A stretch of 64,000 nucleotides of DNA from Cyathus striatus (taxonomy: Eukaryota; Basidiomycota; Agaricomycetes; Agaricales; Nidulariaceae), in assembly GCA_025738555.1 (NCBI GenBank), contig JAOVFP010000001.1:2418001-2482000 (forward strand), written 5' to 3'. Below the pieces are notes generated by a model, which ran no database searches, was not told the DNA's origin, and saw only the letters and a list, made by a program, of their open reading frames with translations. This document shows positions 11,247-23,448 of the stretch, in pieces; within the stretch, counting starts at the first letter, position 1, and each line of letters begins with the position of its first letter. Position numbers and translations under genes: made by a program.

Positions 11247-12059
11247 GCAGATGATTATGACTGAGGACAGTCATTTATTGGTTGGGGGGAGATGAGACAC
11301 CTGATAGGTGTACACTACCTGTAGTCATAGATTTTGGCTTTTCTAAGCATGTAATTAGTACTCACCAAATAGTAACAAACATGAATTAGTTATAGAATTG
11401 GAGTGAGACTTGAGCTGACAGTTAAAGTACTAAACAGTACACTTACCAAGGGTGTGACATAATCTAGCTACTATCACCCCACTATAAACACCTCTAACCT
11501 CTTAATGCTGCAAAGTGGGCTGTGTGAGGTCAAAGCAGCACTGTAATGTGTCAAAAGCTGCAATGATGGCAATTGAGTCTTTGCACAACCATAATAAAAG
11601 TTCTAAAGTTCTTATTTGTATGTTTCAAAGGTCTCTGATTTCAAATATAAAGTTATTTTTCTGCAAAAAAATCTCATTGAAGCTGTACAAAATTTGCTGA
11701 GTTTGACTGTTGCCAACCATATCACATCTGAGATAGGCATGTGCTCACAGCACCTCCCAGAGTCCCCAAAAGGTACAGATGATAATCAGTCCTTTGTACA
11801 CCACTTCTCTTTTGTACAGTAGTACTTTTCTCTAAAGCCTTTGCATGTATTACTTAATTCTGGGCATTATCCTGTAGGATATAAAACAGAGATTGACTAC
11901 ATATGTTATTTTTTATATATCTATTTCTGTTTGGGTGGTGATGCTAATTTTGGTGTGTTTTTGTGAATTTTTTGAAATTTTGACAATGCAGTTTCCTATG
12001 AATTTGTACACTTTTAGCTGATACAGAACTTATCTTGCACTTGTACATATCATTTTATT
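11247..12059. other. Interval between Z1 and X2, no gene recognised
   Basis: AT-rich sequence with short open frames lacking known motifs. No terminus or RNA gene was found. Confidence 0.45.
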
Positions 12060-12459
12060 GAGGTCTTTATGCTCGCCCCCCCATTCCATTCAGACACCAG
12101 ACAGACTCCATGGATTCCACAGACTATCCAGATGGACTTCAAGGATTTTCCAGATAGTCCGTGGAATCCAGCCAGACTCCAGCTGGACTCATTTTGGCTG
12201 CAAGTCTAGCCAATTTGTTCAAATCTGGTCCTGTTCCAGTCCACCTGGAGTCCACCAGGAATTCTTTCATTAGCTGGAGTCCGGCAAGTTTAGCAGGAAT
12301 TCCAGCAGACTAAATCCATTCAGAACTCACCTGGACTCCAGTTGAAACTAGGTGGACACAGACTCTTCATTAGCCACTATTAGTATTACTAGCTTTTATT
12401 AGTATTAGCTACCTTTTATTAGTATTAGCTACCTTTCATGTATTTCTAGTAAAAATATG

Positions 12460-12545
12460 CAACAAGTAGGAATTGAACCCAGATCAAACAGACAAGTCAC
12501 ATGGACAACACAAACGTATGCATTACCGATACACCAAAGGGTCAT
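12460..12545 (-). ncRNA. tRNA-like pol III module in X2
   Basis: On the minus strand there is a box A match (TGGTGTATCGGTAATGCA, about 12521-12538), a box B match (GGGTTCAATTCC, 12469-12480), and a T5 tract about 20 bases further on. The T-stem is nearly complete. The sequence between the boxes shares a CA(C/T)GTGA motif with the X1 and V1 modules. It points away from the KDZ gene, as in the other copies. Confidence 0.6.
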
Positions 12546-12999
12546 ATATTTCATAGAGACAATATGCTAGATAATCACCATATATTTCACTTTCCTAAAA
12601 TGGTATGTCATTTTTCCCACCTCATTTTTTTTTCTCTCCCATGTCAACGTGTCAAGCTCACATCATCACCCTTCCCACATCATCGCCTTCTCACGTCATC
12701 GCCTCATGCTCTCTCCCATGTCGTCGCCCCAAGCCCCCTTTGCACGTCAGTGCCTCAAGACTCCTTCACACGTAGTTGCCTTAGGACCCCTTTCCACATT
12801 GTTGCCCTATGCCCACCTCTCATGTTGTCGCCCAAATTGACTCAAGTGCAAGATCAATAGCACAGCAAGATTGATAATGTAGGGTATAGGCGCTGAGGTG
12901 TGAATGGTTGTGGGTGCGTGACCACATACAAAACTACAGGTATGTATTTCCCCCTCCTTTCTCCCTCTTCTCTTCTCACTACACGACAACGGGTGCTGT

Positions 13000-13990
13000 T
13001 TATAGGTGTGCCTCTCATCATCCCCCTCCCCTCCTCATCCTCGTTTCGCAAGTGATGAGGACAAGCGCTCTTTGCGCTTCCACTGCCACCTCATCTGGCA
13101 AGTGATGAATGTGCATGTGTCCATGTGCATGTCCCCCTCCTCTCCGCCCCAAGCATCCTCCGTCCCCCTGTCATTCTCCCCCACCTCATCTGGCTAGTGA
13201 CGAGTGTGCATGCATCCCCACGCACATCCCTCTCCTCTTCACCTCATATGTCCTCCATCCTCCCGTCGTCCTCTCCCTGCACATCCCCTTCCTCTTCCCC
13301 TCCCACGGCTCTCATCTTGCAAATGATGAGCTTGCCATCCCCTCCTACTCTGCTGCCTCCTCATCTCACAAGTGATGAGGAGGAGCTCTGCACTTCATCT
13401 CGCAAATGACAAATGTGCATTCCCCCTCCTCATCTTGCAAATGACGAGGATGAGCATATCATCCCCCTCCCTCATCCTTGTCCCCCTCCTCCTCCTCCTC
13501 CTCCTCATCTCGCAAATGATGAGGACGAGCATATTGTCCCCCCCCTTGTCCTCCTCCTCATCTTGCAAGTGACGAGGACAAGCGCTCGTCCCCCCTCCTC
13601 ATCCTCCTTGTCTTGCAAGTGACAAGGACAAGTGCTCGTCCCCCCTCCTCATCCTCCTTGTCTTGCAAGTGACAAGGACAAGCACCTGTCCCCCCCTCGT
13701 CCTTGTCCTTGTCCTCATCTCGCAAGTGACGTGGACAAGCACTTGTCCCCCCTCCTTCTTGTCCCCCCTCCTTCTTGTCCCCCCTCCTTCTTGTCCCCTC
13801 CCCTCCTCATCCCCCCTCTTCCTCTTCCTCCTCATCTCGCATGAGTGACGAGGACAAGTGTGCCGTCCCCCCTCCTCTGCTTTCTCCTTGTCTAGCAAAT
13901 GATGAGCATGGTCCCACTGTCCTTTCCCCCTGCCTCCTCCTCCTCCTTGTTTCTGTCATCTCTGTTGTCCCCTTTCCCCCCCTATCATGT
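13000..13990. repeat. C-rich iteron array with CTCGCAAATGACGAG core (X2)
   Basis: Repeats such as CTCATCTCGCAAATGATGAG, alternating with CCTCCTC and GTCCCCCCTCC tracts, fill about 1 kb ahead of the gene promoter. They are the opposite-strand counterpart of the array in X1. Period is less regular than in X1, with local 30-60-bp duplications (for example 13570-13690). The apparent Pro/Ser/Cys-rich reading frames are compositional artefacts. Confidence 0.75.
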
Positions 13991-14136
13991 GGTCCCTCCC
14001 CCCCCTTCTCCCTTTGTCTTCATGTGTGCTGTCAATGGGCTGAAGTAGATGGAAGGCTGTGTCTCCTTAAAATAGTTAGATAGTAATGTTGTATAGCCAA
14101 TGACATGTAATATATATTTAGTTATGTTCAATGTAG

Positions 14137-14170
14137 CCTATAAAAGGCTGTATATTTTTAATTTTTTGAT
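14137..14170 (+). promoter_or_regulatory. TATA box of the X2 gene
   Basis: CCTATAAAAGGC followed by a second A/T run lies about 150-160 bases ahead of the ATG at 14299. The transcript leader would include a C8 tract at 14224-14231. The sequence is conserved in X1. Confidence 0.5.
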
Positions 14171-14298
14171 CATGAGAAATTGCTGTGCATCATCAGACTT
14201 CTAAGATTTTGGTTTGTATCAACCCCCCCCCTCCTTCTCAACCCTCAACCACCACCACTATCTTGCTATCTCAAAGCATTTTAACACTTCTACACACA

Positions 14299-17200
14299 AT
14301 GGCTCCTTGTCATTCCACTCACTCTGCTACAACTCAGGCTTCTAGTATTACTCCTACTGAGTCTGCTTCTCTGTCAGAAACTCATAGCAAGTCTCGCAAG
14401 CATGGTACTTCTGCTGCCGATCTTACAGCCCAACGACCAACAAAGAAGCAGGCCACAACCAACAAACCTATTACAGATAATGAGGAGAGTGAAAATGTGC
14501 AGGAAAAACAGAGTAAAAAAGTTGTAAAAGCCAAGAAAGCCAAAAAAACTTGGTATGGTTTTATAACTTTCTTTCACTGCCTTGCTAATATTTTTTAGAA
14601 AAACTTCAGAACAGAAAAGAGCTGAGGATGCTGCTGCAGATGAAGAAGGTGTACCTGACCTTACTGTGTATGTATTACATATATTTATACAATATTTATG
14701 TACTAATAATACTTAGTGCTGAAAGGGTGCTGGAGGAAAGTGGCCTTCCTGTTGCCCCTCCAAAGCAGGGTCCATCTTTCGATGTACCTCAACCAGCAGC
14801 TCCAGTTTTCACTGTTACTCGTAAGTGCTGTTCAGACATGAAAAAAGGTAAAGAAATATTCATTTATATGTATAAAATGTGTATCTAAACATTTATATCT
14901 TCTACAGTTGAAGAAGAACATGAATCAGATGGATATGATACCAATAATGAAAGCAAAAATAAAGGTTTGAATTGATAGCTTACACATATATTTACTAACA
15001 CAAGTTATATTTCAGAAAATACTGAAGGTTCAACTGATGGATCAAATGCAGGTTGTGGAAATGAATCAGAATACAGTGATGGTAGGTGATATTAGCATCA
15101 CATCTTTCAAGTCTGACAAAAAGTATACAGAAGATCACACTAGTAAGAATAAAGGTAAGAAAAATTCAGTAATGTTATAACTGTATTACTGTATTTAAGA
15201 TCTTGAAAGGGAGTGATATCAGCATCATATCTTCCAAGTCCAACAACAATCGTACAGAAGACAGGACTAGTAAAGATAAAGGTATGGATTTTCAGTAATA
15301 TTTGTATTTATACTGACTCAATGTTTGCAGAGGTAGATATTATCATGAATAGTCCACCAGTTAGTCCACCTCGTACCACCAGTAAGCCAGGTACAGTTGA
15401 CACTATGGACATTACCAATATTAGCCCCAAAGGTTCTTCAAGGAGTGAAGGTAAACCTATAATTTGTATAAATATATATGTACTAACTCTAAGTAGGTGG
15501 CATTCTCAGAGGAAATGCACTTGGGAATCACCCAAATGCTGCTGACTTTCACAGTGCTACTGAAAGCACTACTGTTGGTTTAGTTAAGGGGCGAGTATGG
15601 CTGTATATGTCTAATGCAGATCCAAGTACTGTTATGGTACCTGGAGTTGCTTCATTTACATTGAAGCATAATCTTATGGCAACCATTGGGCCTGTCTTGA
15701 AGAAACTCAAAGACAGAGCTGAACATTTCTTTAGTATGTTTTCTTTCATATTTTATTCATATACTAATATCATTTTAGCTGCTGATCACTGTTTGTATGT
15801 TTATGAAAGTAAAGCCTGGAACATTCTTGGAAACTTTGAATCTGCTGTCAAGGATGATGAGGAAGTTAACTGGCTAAAGATAGATGGCGAATTTATCTTG
15901 CCAATTCTGAGTGTAGCTATATATTTTATTCTTTTATTCTTGTACCATTTACTTATATTGTGTTGCTTTATAGTCTGGATTTCAGCCAAATGCACCACTC
16001 TCCCTTGATATTGAGACATATTCCATTCAGTCTAAGTCAGCTGGAAGCTCTGCAGCTAGCTCTCATGTCATTTTTTGCTCTCACACCCCTTCTCTTGTTC
16101 AAAGAGGTGGAATCTCAGAGCAACGTACCAAGGAACTTATCGATGTTTTAAAAATTCCTAGGGAAATTCTTGAGAGTACTGCACCTGGACTTCAAGTTGC
16201 CTACCAGAGGTATCTTGCCTGTATAAAGGCAGTTTCTGACCACAACACTATGGACAAGAACAGGACTTGGCCAGTTGCCAAGGCCACAAAGAAAGAAATT
16301 GTCACAGTCTTTGTCTCATCTTCAGCCTGGTATGGAGCAAGGAGGAGAAGGGAGGTAAGGATGAGAAGGCTCATGAGGATAAAGAGAAATCAAGTTCAAA
16401 GAAGCACAAGTAAGTATATTGAACTTGAATTGTAATAGTTTACAATATGATTTTTCAGTTGGATGGTAACCTTTGAGACATATCTGTGGTGCTTAACCTG
16501 TATATGGGCTATATTCATGCCAGAAATTACTCAACATATTTTATTCTGGTTATTAATAATTTGGCTATTTCAGTGGCTCCCAAGTGCAATACTAGTTCTA
16601 TTTATTTTTATTCAACCAGTAATTGCAGCAGGAGAACAATCATTTCCTAACATCACATTTGATGTGTTCAGTAAATTTATTCTGTCAAATTTTGGTTCCA
16701 ACATCACACTCTCTGCCACATTGGTTATATTGTTCTCTATGATTGATAATGTTGATTTGTTGAGTCTTCATGCAAGACAGCAGAATGCAAAGTTAACAGG
16801 AGAAAAAAATGTTGATGCAACTGCATGGATTAGATTACTGGCTAGAGCTATACAGGAAAAAATTGGCATGGACTCAGATGATCTCTTTGAAGATTATGAA
16901 ATTAATGATCACACAACTTGAACAGGCAGATCTATTTTGTTAGGCACTAAATTAAATGAAATGGCAAGACTTCTGAACTTGTATCCTTTCAATCAGGAGA
17001 GGAAAGTTTTTGAAGGTCAACTGAAACCTGTGTCTCATGCTAGTATTGATCCTGTTCGTATAATATGTCCTATAGCTGCAGAGTGTGAGACACAGAGCTG
17101 TAAAGGATGGGCACTACATGTGCATACTAAAGTTAGAGATGTACCTAAAGCAACATTAATTGAGGACCTGACACTGACCCACATTCTCAGTAGAATCCAG

Positions 17201-20187
17201 TGAGATTATCATGAGATTCTCTGATACTCCAGTGAGAATCCAGTGAGAATATAGTGATAGAATGAGAGAGTAGTGAGAGTTCAGTGAGAGTTTACTGAGA
17301 CTACAGTGAGAAAATGTATGATTTTCATCTAAGTAAAATCTCACCTAATTCTCATTGGGTGAGAATCTCTGAGAGTCTAGTGATACTATAATGAGATGAA
17401 TCTCAGAGAGTCCAATGAGAATCTAGTGAGAATAAGTCACTGAACTCTCAGTACAGTCTCTGACATTTAACTCTGTTGTTACAAATTCCCACACAATATT
17501 TCATGAGATCTCTCTGCACCAAAGCAGTCATGTGACCTGTGTGACATCTTGAAAAAGCGTGACGTGTGTGATACATGTGACATATCATAGCCATCACACT
17601 TGTCATACTTTTTCCAACATTGTCCAATATGTCACATGTAAGCTGTACCTAGGCTCTATTGTCACAGTTGTAATGTGTTTCCCACAGTTATCATACTTGT
17701 CACACATGTGTGAAAGGCTGGAAAATGTGGGAAAAGTGATATGTTGGAAAATGTTAGACAAAGTGTGGTGCCTAAGCTTTATCTAGACACTATTGTCACA
17801 CATGTATGAAAGTGTGACATGTTGGAAAATGTTGGAAAATGCGTGACACATTTGGAGAACGTTGGAAACATAAGTGTGACAGGCGTGGGAAAAGTGTCAC
17901 ATGTTAGAAAAGTATCACATATCATAATCATCACACTTACCCAACTTTTTCCAACATGTCACACTTTCCCCACATTGTCACATATGTCACGCTTCCAAAC
18001 ATGTCACATTTTCCCCACGCATGTCACACATGTCACACTTTTGTTTCCAATGTTTTCCAAGTGTGTCACGCTTTTCCAACATGTCACACTTTTTCCCACA
18101 CTTGTCACACATGTCACGCTTTTTCCAACATTTTCCAACATGTCACACTTCATACATGTGTGACAATAGTGTCTAGGTAAAAGGTAAAGCTTAGTCACCA
18201 CACTTTTCTTAACATTTTCCAACATGTCACACTTTTCCCACATTTTCCAACCTTTCACACATGTGACAAGTATGATAACTGTGGGAAACACACCACAACT
18301 GTGACAATAGAGCCTGCATGACATGTCAGAAATGTTGGATGTCACACATATCATGCTTTTCCAACATTTTCCAACATGGCACACTTTTACACATGTGTGA
18401 CAAGTGTGATGACTGTGGGAAACATGTTACAACTGTGACAATAGAGTCTAAGTACAGCTTAGGCACTTGAGTTCAGTGGAGTTCAGGTAGAGTCTAGGTG
18501 CTCTACTGATAGTGTAGTGAGACTCTCACTGAACTCTCAATAGTCTAGTGAGAATCCAGTGAGAGTCTCACTGGATTCTTGATAGTCTAGTGAGAGTCCA
18601 GTGAGACTCTTGATAGTCTGATGAGAGTCCAGTGAGAGTTCAGTGATAACTGTGGGAGAGTGCAACATACTGCATTAATTAAAGGCTCAAAAATATTTGA
18701 ACATGCTTATGTAGTATCAGGTGTTTGTGAAAAATGTAAAACATTATATTCTGCAGAACATGAATGAGCCTATGATGAAAAACAGGGATATTATATGGTT
18801 CATTTAAACTCTGCTAAATATCTGAAAGTAGGAAAAAAGCTGTGGGTGGATAGGGCATTTTCTCAAGGTGTTCTGAATGGTATATATAGCTTTCATGCAT
18901 CTGCTGTAGCATATATGGAATATTGGAACAACAGTTTTGGAAATGGAAAGGAAATAAGCCGAAGACAAGTCTGGAAGGCTTTTATACATGAATCAATATG
19001 CATGGTTTCTGCAGGATCTGGTGTTAATTTTATTAGTCTTGATGGACTTTCAATTACTGCATTAACAGAAGAAGCATTTGCAAGGTTGGGTGAAAATGGA
19101 AAAATATGTGCATCACATAATCACAGCTGCTTAGAGTGTACACAGCCTTATAGAGAAACTCAAGACTCACTACCAAATGAGAGTGCAACAGTTAAAATAG
19201 TAGTAATTGATGGGATTGTTATGGGACCACAGGTAATGCACAACTAAAACTAAACAATATTATACTAATACATATTTTAAGCACTGTGCATATGACAATT
19301 GTTCCAATACTCTTGTAAACCATAGAGGAGGTGTATTTTGTGATGTTCACAACCAAGAATTTGGAGCAAGATGCCATGTTCATGACTGTCAAAATCAAAA
19401 GATAAATAATACACAAGCTTGCAATGAGCACCAGGAAATGTGGCATAAATATAATTTAGAACATAGTTCAGATTATTTAAATGGTGCATGAAGAATGCTT
19501 TGCAAACCAGCTGAAAATCCACCTTGGAATAAAAACTGAGGAAGACATGTTCAGCAGCCTCATGATGAGTCAGATACCAATATTCCAAAGAAATCTCATT
19601 ATTTTAGTGCCTCTCACTATTATTGTGTAGAAACAATATGTGCTCCATGTGGTGCTGTAATTGCATGGACAAAGTTTGTGAAGTCTGAGTCAACAACCAA
19701 TATACTTAAGTTCTTAGAAGATGTTTTTCCTGATGAAGAATTAAGACCAGATTATATATGTATTGATAAGGCATGTAAACTTCTTTGAACAGCAGTTGCA
19801 AATGGAAGTTGGGTAGATTGGTTTAAAAGTAGCTGCTTTGTAGTAGATGGCCATCACTATACAAATCATCACTCAGATGATTATCTTTGTAGAAAGTGGT
19901 GTAATCCAGCACCACAAGATGGTTCTTCACCAAACCTTGTTTATATTGCACAAGACAGAAATGGTGAAAGATATCACAAACAAGCATTCAATACACAAGC
20001 CTGTGAACAACTAAATTCATGGCTTGGTGGGTTTGAATCTATTATGAAATGTATGACTCCAAGCAACTTTAATTGGTTCATACATTCTATGATCTTTTAT
20101 CATACTCAACAAGTAATAAAACGGCAGAACAGCCAAAACTTTAGTATTATTAGTGAAGATTTTGAACATGATGATGGTCTGTTGTAG
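14299..20187 (+). pseudogene. KDZ-associated CxC5/CxC6 gene (copy X2), inactivated
   Basis: This is collinear with the X1 gene: basic N-terminus from ATG 14299, the ERVLEESGLP exon, duplicated mini-exons (about 15080-15290), the VMVPGVASF exon, the hydrophobic segment (about 16480-16630), CxC5 (about 16640-19240), CxC6 (from 19281) and the RNase-H-like core. It is broken by in-frame stops at 16918-16920, near 18763, at 19489-19491, near 19537 and near 19785. It also has a deletion near 16335 that removes about 50 codons relative to X1 and shifts frame, and a Y element within CxC5 at 17162-18672. Several stops are explained by C-to-T change at CGA. The TGA at 19489-19491 is at the same codon as the X1 stop. 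Confidence 0.85.
17162..18672 (+). mobile_element. Y1: non-autonomous element in the X2 gene, 8-bp TSD CATTAATT
   Basis: It begins GAGGACCTGACACTGACCC and ends GGGAGAGTGCAACATACTG, flanked by perfect CATTAATT copies (17154-17161 and 18673-18680). X1 provides the uninterrupted site (ACATTAATTAAAGGC). Ends carry GAGAGTCCAGTGAGA-like repeats; the middle is an array of TTTTCCAACATGTCACAC units in both orientations, giving a foldback. No coding capacity is evident. Confidence 0.92.
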
Positions 20188-20792
20188 AAGCATTGGAAGA
20201 TGTGGTAGAAGAGGCATCAGAAATAATAGGTGTGGGAAATATGGTAGAAGATGTGTCAGAAAATGTGGTACAAATGTAGTACAGAGATATCTGGTAGGAG
20301 AATAATAGGTGTGGGAAAATATTGTAGAAGAGGCATAGGAAGATGTGGTAGGGAGATAGTATGCTATCAGTACTGAAGGGTGTGGGAAAATGTAGTAAAG
20401 AGTAGTAGTGGTAGCATGTACTGAAGGGTGTGGGAAAATGTAGTAAAGAATAGTAGTAGTAGCAAAGATGTAGTAGTGAGATAGTATGTTATCAATAGGT
20501 GTGGGAAAATACACCTGGAGTCTTAAACAGAACTTCAAAAAATACAAAGTCCATCAGGACTCCACCAGGACTCCATCAGGACTTCTTATATTCCAGCAGG
20601 ATGTCATCAGGACAATATCTATTCCATCAGGACTCCATCCAGACTCCACCCGGACTCTGCCAGACTTCACTGGACTCCACCTGGACTCCACCCAGACTCC
20701 ACCAGATTCCATCAGGACTCTGCTGGACTCCACCCAGACTATCCAGACTATATTGAGTCCGGACGGACTGGGGGGGGGAGTGTAAAGTACTG

Positions 20793-20935
20793 ACACTAAG
20801 GGTTAAGCATAACACTAAGGGTTGAGTGTGACCCTGTGCATTAAGTGTGACCACACTCTGCATTGAGCATGACACTAAGGGTTGAGTGGATCTGTACAGA
20901 TCTGTACAGACCTCCTGGGGGAGTGTAAATTACTG
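20793..20935 (+). mobile_element. Z-family right-end fragment fused to X2
   Basis: Units of the type ACTAAGGGTTGAGTGTGA, then CTGTACAGATCTGTACAG and the terminus AGTGTAAATTACTG, match the right part of Z1. The left part is absent and the join to X2 is exact at the X2 terminus. Confidence 0.75.
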
Positions 20936-22147
20936 CATGTAATCCACATGCTCACATTGGGCAGACCTGACTTATCCTTCTGCCAAATATTTGTAAAATA
21001 TACATATGATGACATATATTAATCTCTACATTATTGTTTTAATATTTAACATATTCTATAGTATAATTGTCTGACTAACACCACATATATATTATAAACA
21101 TTCTGTGGGTGAGGCCATTTAAAAAGTGCTCAATTATTTAGAATATTTAGAAAATATAAAACAGTTACTCAATAGCATAATATCTTGAAAAGTCCAACTT
21201 TAAATGTTTCCAAAATTTTTTGTTAATTTATTTTCATTTTCAAGTAGTATTTTGGGAGTGTTTCACTGCAGAATGTTTTACATGTTCTTTGGAGAAGTGT
21301 TTACAAAATATTCTAATAGTGTTTGCTTATCTGAGATGCTGATAGGAACAATCAGATCATCTGGAATGGTGCCAGGAGTGATCCGACTACCATTGCAACC
21401 AACAGCACATCATTACATAGTGACACATTTGCATGGGAATGTAGAATCATTTTATAAGCTGTGACTAGTGATATTTATCAGAAGAGCAATAAGATTGTGA
21501 TTAAAGTTAGCAATGCAAGTACAAAATGCTAAATTACTCAGAAAAATGTAAATAATATGCAAGTAACTTGGAAGTAACTGTAAGTATACAAGAGCAGTGT
21601 GTGGCTGTATTCACTAATAGGTTTATTCAGTTGGATTTCAAACTCAGAGCACCCTCCTTTTCCACTTCCACTCAAATGCTAGTGAATGGACATCCATCCA
21701 TCTTCCAGTTCTAGTAAGTACAATATGAATTGAATTGAAGGGAAAGTAACCTGAATTTACTGAGTGTATGTATGCCAGTTTAAGTAGGTAACAAATGCAG
21801 TATGTATGAATGTCCCAGCCCCTTCTATATCATGCAGTATCTCTATATTTTCATAAGTCAGGCCACAAGACTGTAATACTTGTCTGGCATTAAAGGGAAT
21901 GTGACTGATTATTTATTTAGCTGCTGTGATACACTGGTTAATAACTATCAGAAGATCCAAGTAGTCCTAATATGAAGGCATTGGGCTGGCGTACAGATTG
22001 TATCTAAGAGCCTATATATACTTTCCATAGGTGCCACTGGGGCATAGAGTGAATAAAGAATGAAAGGGAAGGAAAGGTAAATAAAACAAATGAAGAACTT
22101 ATGAGCACTATGGTGAATGCCTTTCTCACTTAGCTTAACACTCCTAC
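20936..22147. other. Intergenic, no feature recognised
   Basis: AT-rich sequence. An open frame at 21204-21464 has no recognisable motif and no splice support, and I do not call it a gene. Confidence 0.4.
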
Positions 22148-22714
22148 TCACTGTAGTATGCACCTCCTTGCATGAAGTTGTGTAGCCAGACTAACTTGAA
22201 GGAAGACTGAGGCTAAGGAAACTGTGAAGCTAATAGGTGTTGAGGCAGTTTGCCCAAAATGCAATCTGAGTCCATGAATCTGATAGGAGTAATAATATTG
22301 TTGCCACTTAGAATAAGTTGTATATTTTGTATTCCCTTGAAGTATTGAATGATGTGTATAGCTGTGTTCCAATGGGCATATCTGTGACAACTGGGATAAG
22401 TGTGGAACCTCATTTGATATATTGAGGTGAGTACCAATAGACAAATATATGAGACAACCCATGAGTGATCTGTACAGTAGCCTTTCTAGTTGTGAGAATG
22501 TGTTGGAATCAAATGATAATTTATCTGAGCAGCAGAGCTTGAGACCAGGTTCCATGAGTGTGCTGACTGAACTCACATTGATTTGTCCAAATTGTAATAC
22601 TATCTTATCTATTAGATTGGTCTGAGAGAGAAATACCTTATGGTTCAGACCATTCCATGTCACCCCTATGCTGACCATGTGTTTAACACTGCCAAGATCA
22701 GAGATAGCCCCCAC
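22148..22714 (-). pseudogene. Ty1/copia reverse transcriptase remnant
   Basis: The minus-strand frame contains copia landmarks in order: a D-L-G-x-V/A-x-H-x-x-S-I-G-V block near the start, VFLSQTNLIDKIV, VSTLMEPG, then YRSLMGCLIYLSIGT followed by I-S-N-E-V-P-x-L-S-Q. This is the C-terminal part of the RT domain leading toward RNase H. After that the frame decays and continues in another frame (22437-22213). Upstream pol domains and LTRs are not seen nearby. A fragmented, dead copy. Confidence 0.75.
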
Positions 22715-22849
22715 TGCATATCATTCTCATGCACCTGCTCCACTGATTGCAGTATTCTGCCTCTGCACTCATTTTTTCTCATGCACATCCTACCACAGCA
22801 TTATAATGCCCTACTATCCATTCTGTAGAGTAGTCAATCTGCACTATCA

Positions 22850-23448
22850 ATTATTATCATTATTCATCTTTGTTTGGAATGCAATGTCATTGGTAAACAA
22901 CTTTGTTGGTGCCAAAATCACTTCAGTGCATGAAGTACACTCCAGTTCTTAACATTTACTTCTCTGCCACCATTTCTACTATTGGTGATTGTGTTAGATG
23001 TACTAGGTTGCACAGCCATCTTAGGCTATATTGAGCTGTGGTATGTATTGCTTCTCTGTGTTGGGCTGTGTGTGTAGCAGTGTTTTGCACTGCTCTGCTG
23101 TGTAACACTGACTTGTACATCATTGCTATACACCACAGCATTGTGGTGTACTTACTTGTATATAACCACTCTGTATCTTAATAGTTGCCAATAAGTTTCC
23201 TCCCATTTGTGTTTATGTCTGTGTCAGTGTCTGAGTCTTTGCTCTCTTATCATCCTCTACTGTACTATTTCAACCAATTGTTTGGTCACACATCACATGG
23301 GGTCTCTGAACAGAACAAAATTCAAGTTTTGTCACATGTCCCAGAGCACATTGAACATAGGGTAGCAGTAACTAAATGAGTTCTTAAAATTGACCAAAAA
23401 TCGTCGATTTTATGTATTAGATCGATGTATCATATTGTAACATGTAAT
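22850..23448. other. Interval without recognised genes
   Basis: Nothing identifiable beyond short open frames. It leads into the stop codon of the DDE transposase gene at 23449. Confidence 0.4.

Larger units (their letters stand above)
12060..20792 (+). mobile_element. X2: second KDZ-type X element (8.7 kb with a nested Y element)
   Basis: The left end reads GAGGTC-TTTATGCTCGC7 and the right end, reverse-complemented, reads CAGTAC-TTTACACTC9, so the left end has decayed. The layout follows X1 in the opposite orientation: subterminal GGAGTCC repeats, tRNA-like module, iteron array, KDZ gene (14299-20187) and terminal repeats. A 1,511-bp Y element is inserted in the gene. Flanking octamers ATTTTATT and ACACTAAG do not match. 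The right end abuts a Z fragment (20793-20935) that has no left half nearby, suggesting a rearrangement. Confidence 0.8.

Noticed and set aside
21204..21464. Small protein gene of about 86 codons
   Set aside because: No motif, no splice signals, and AT-rich composition like its surroundings.
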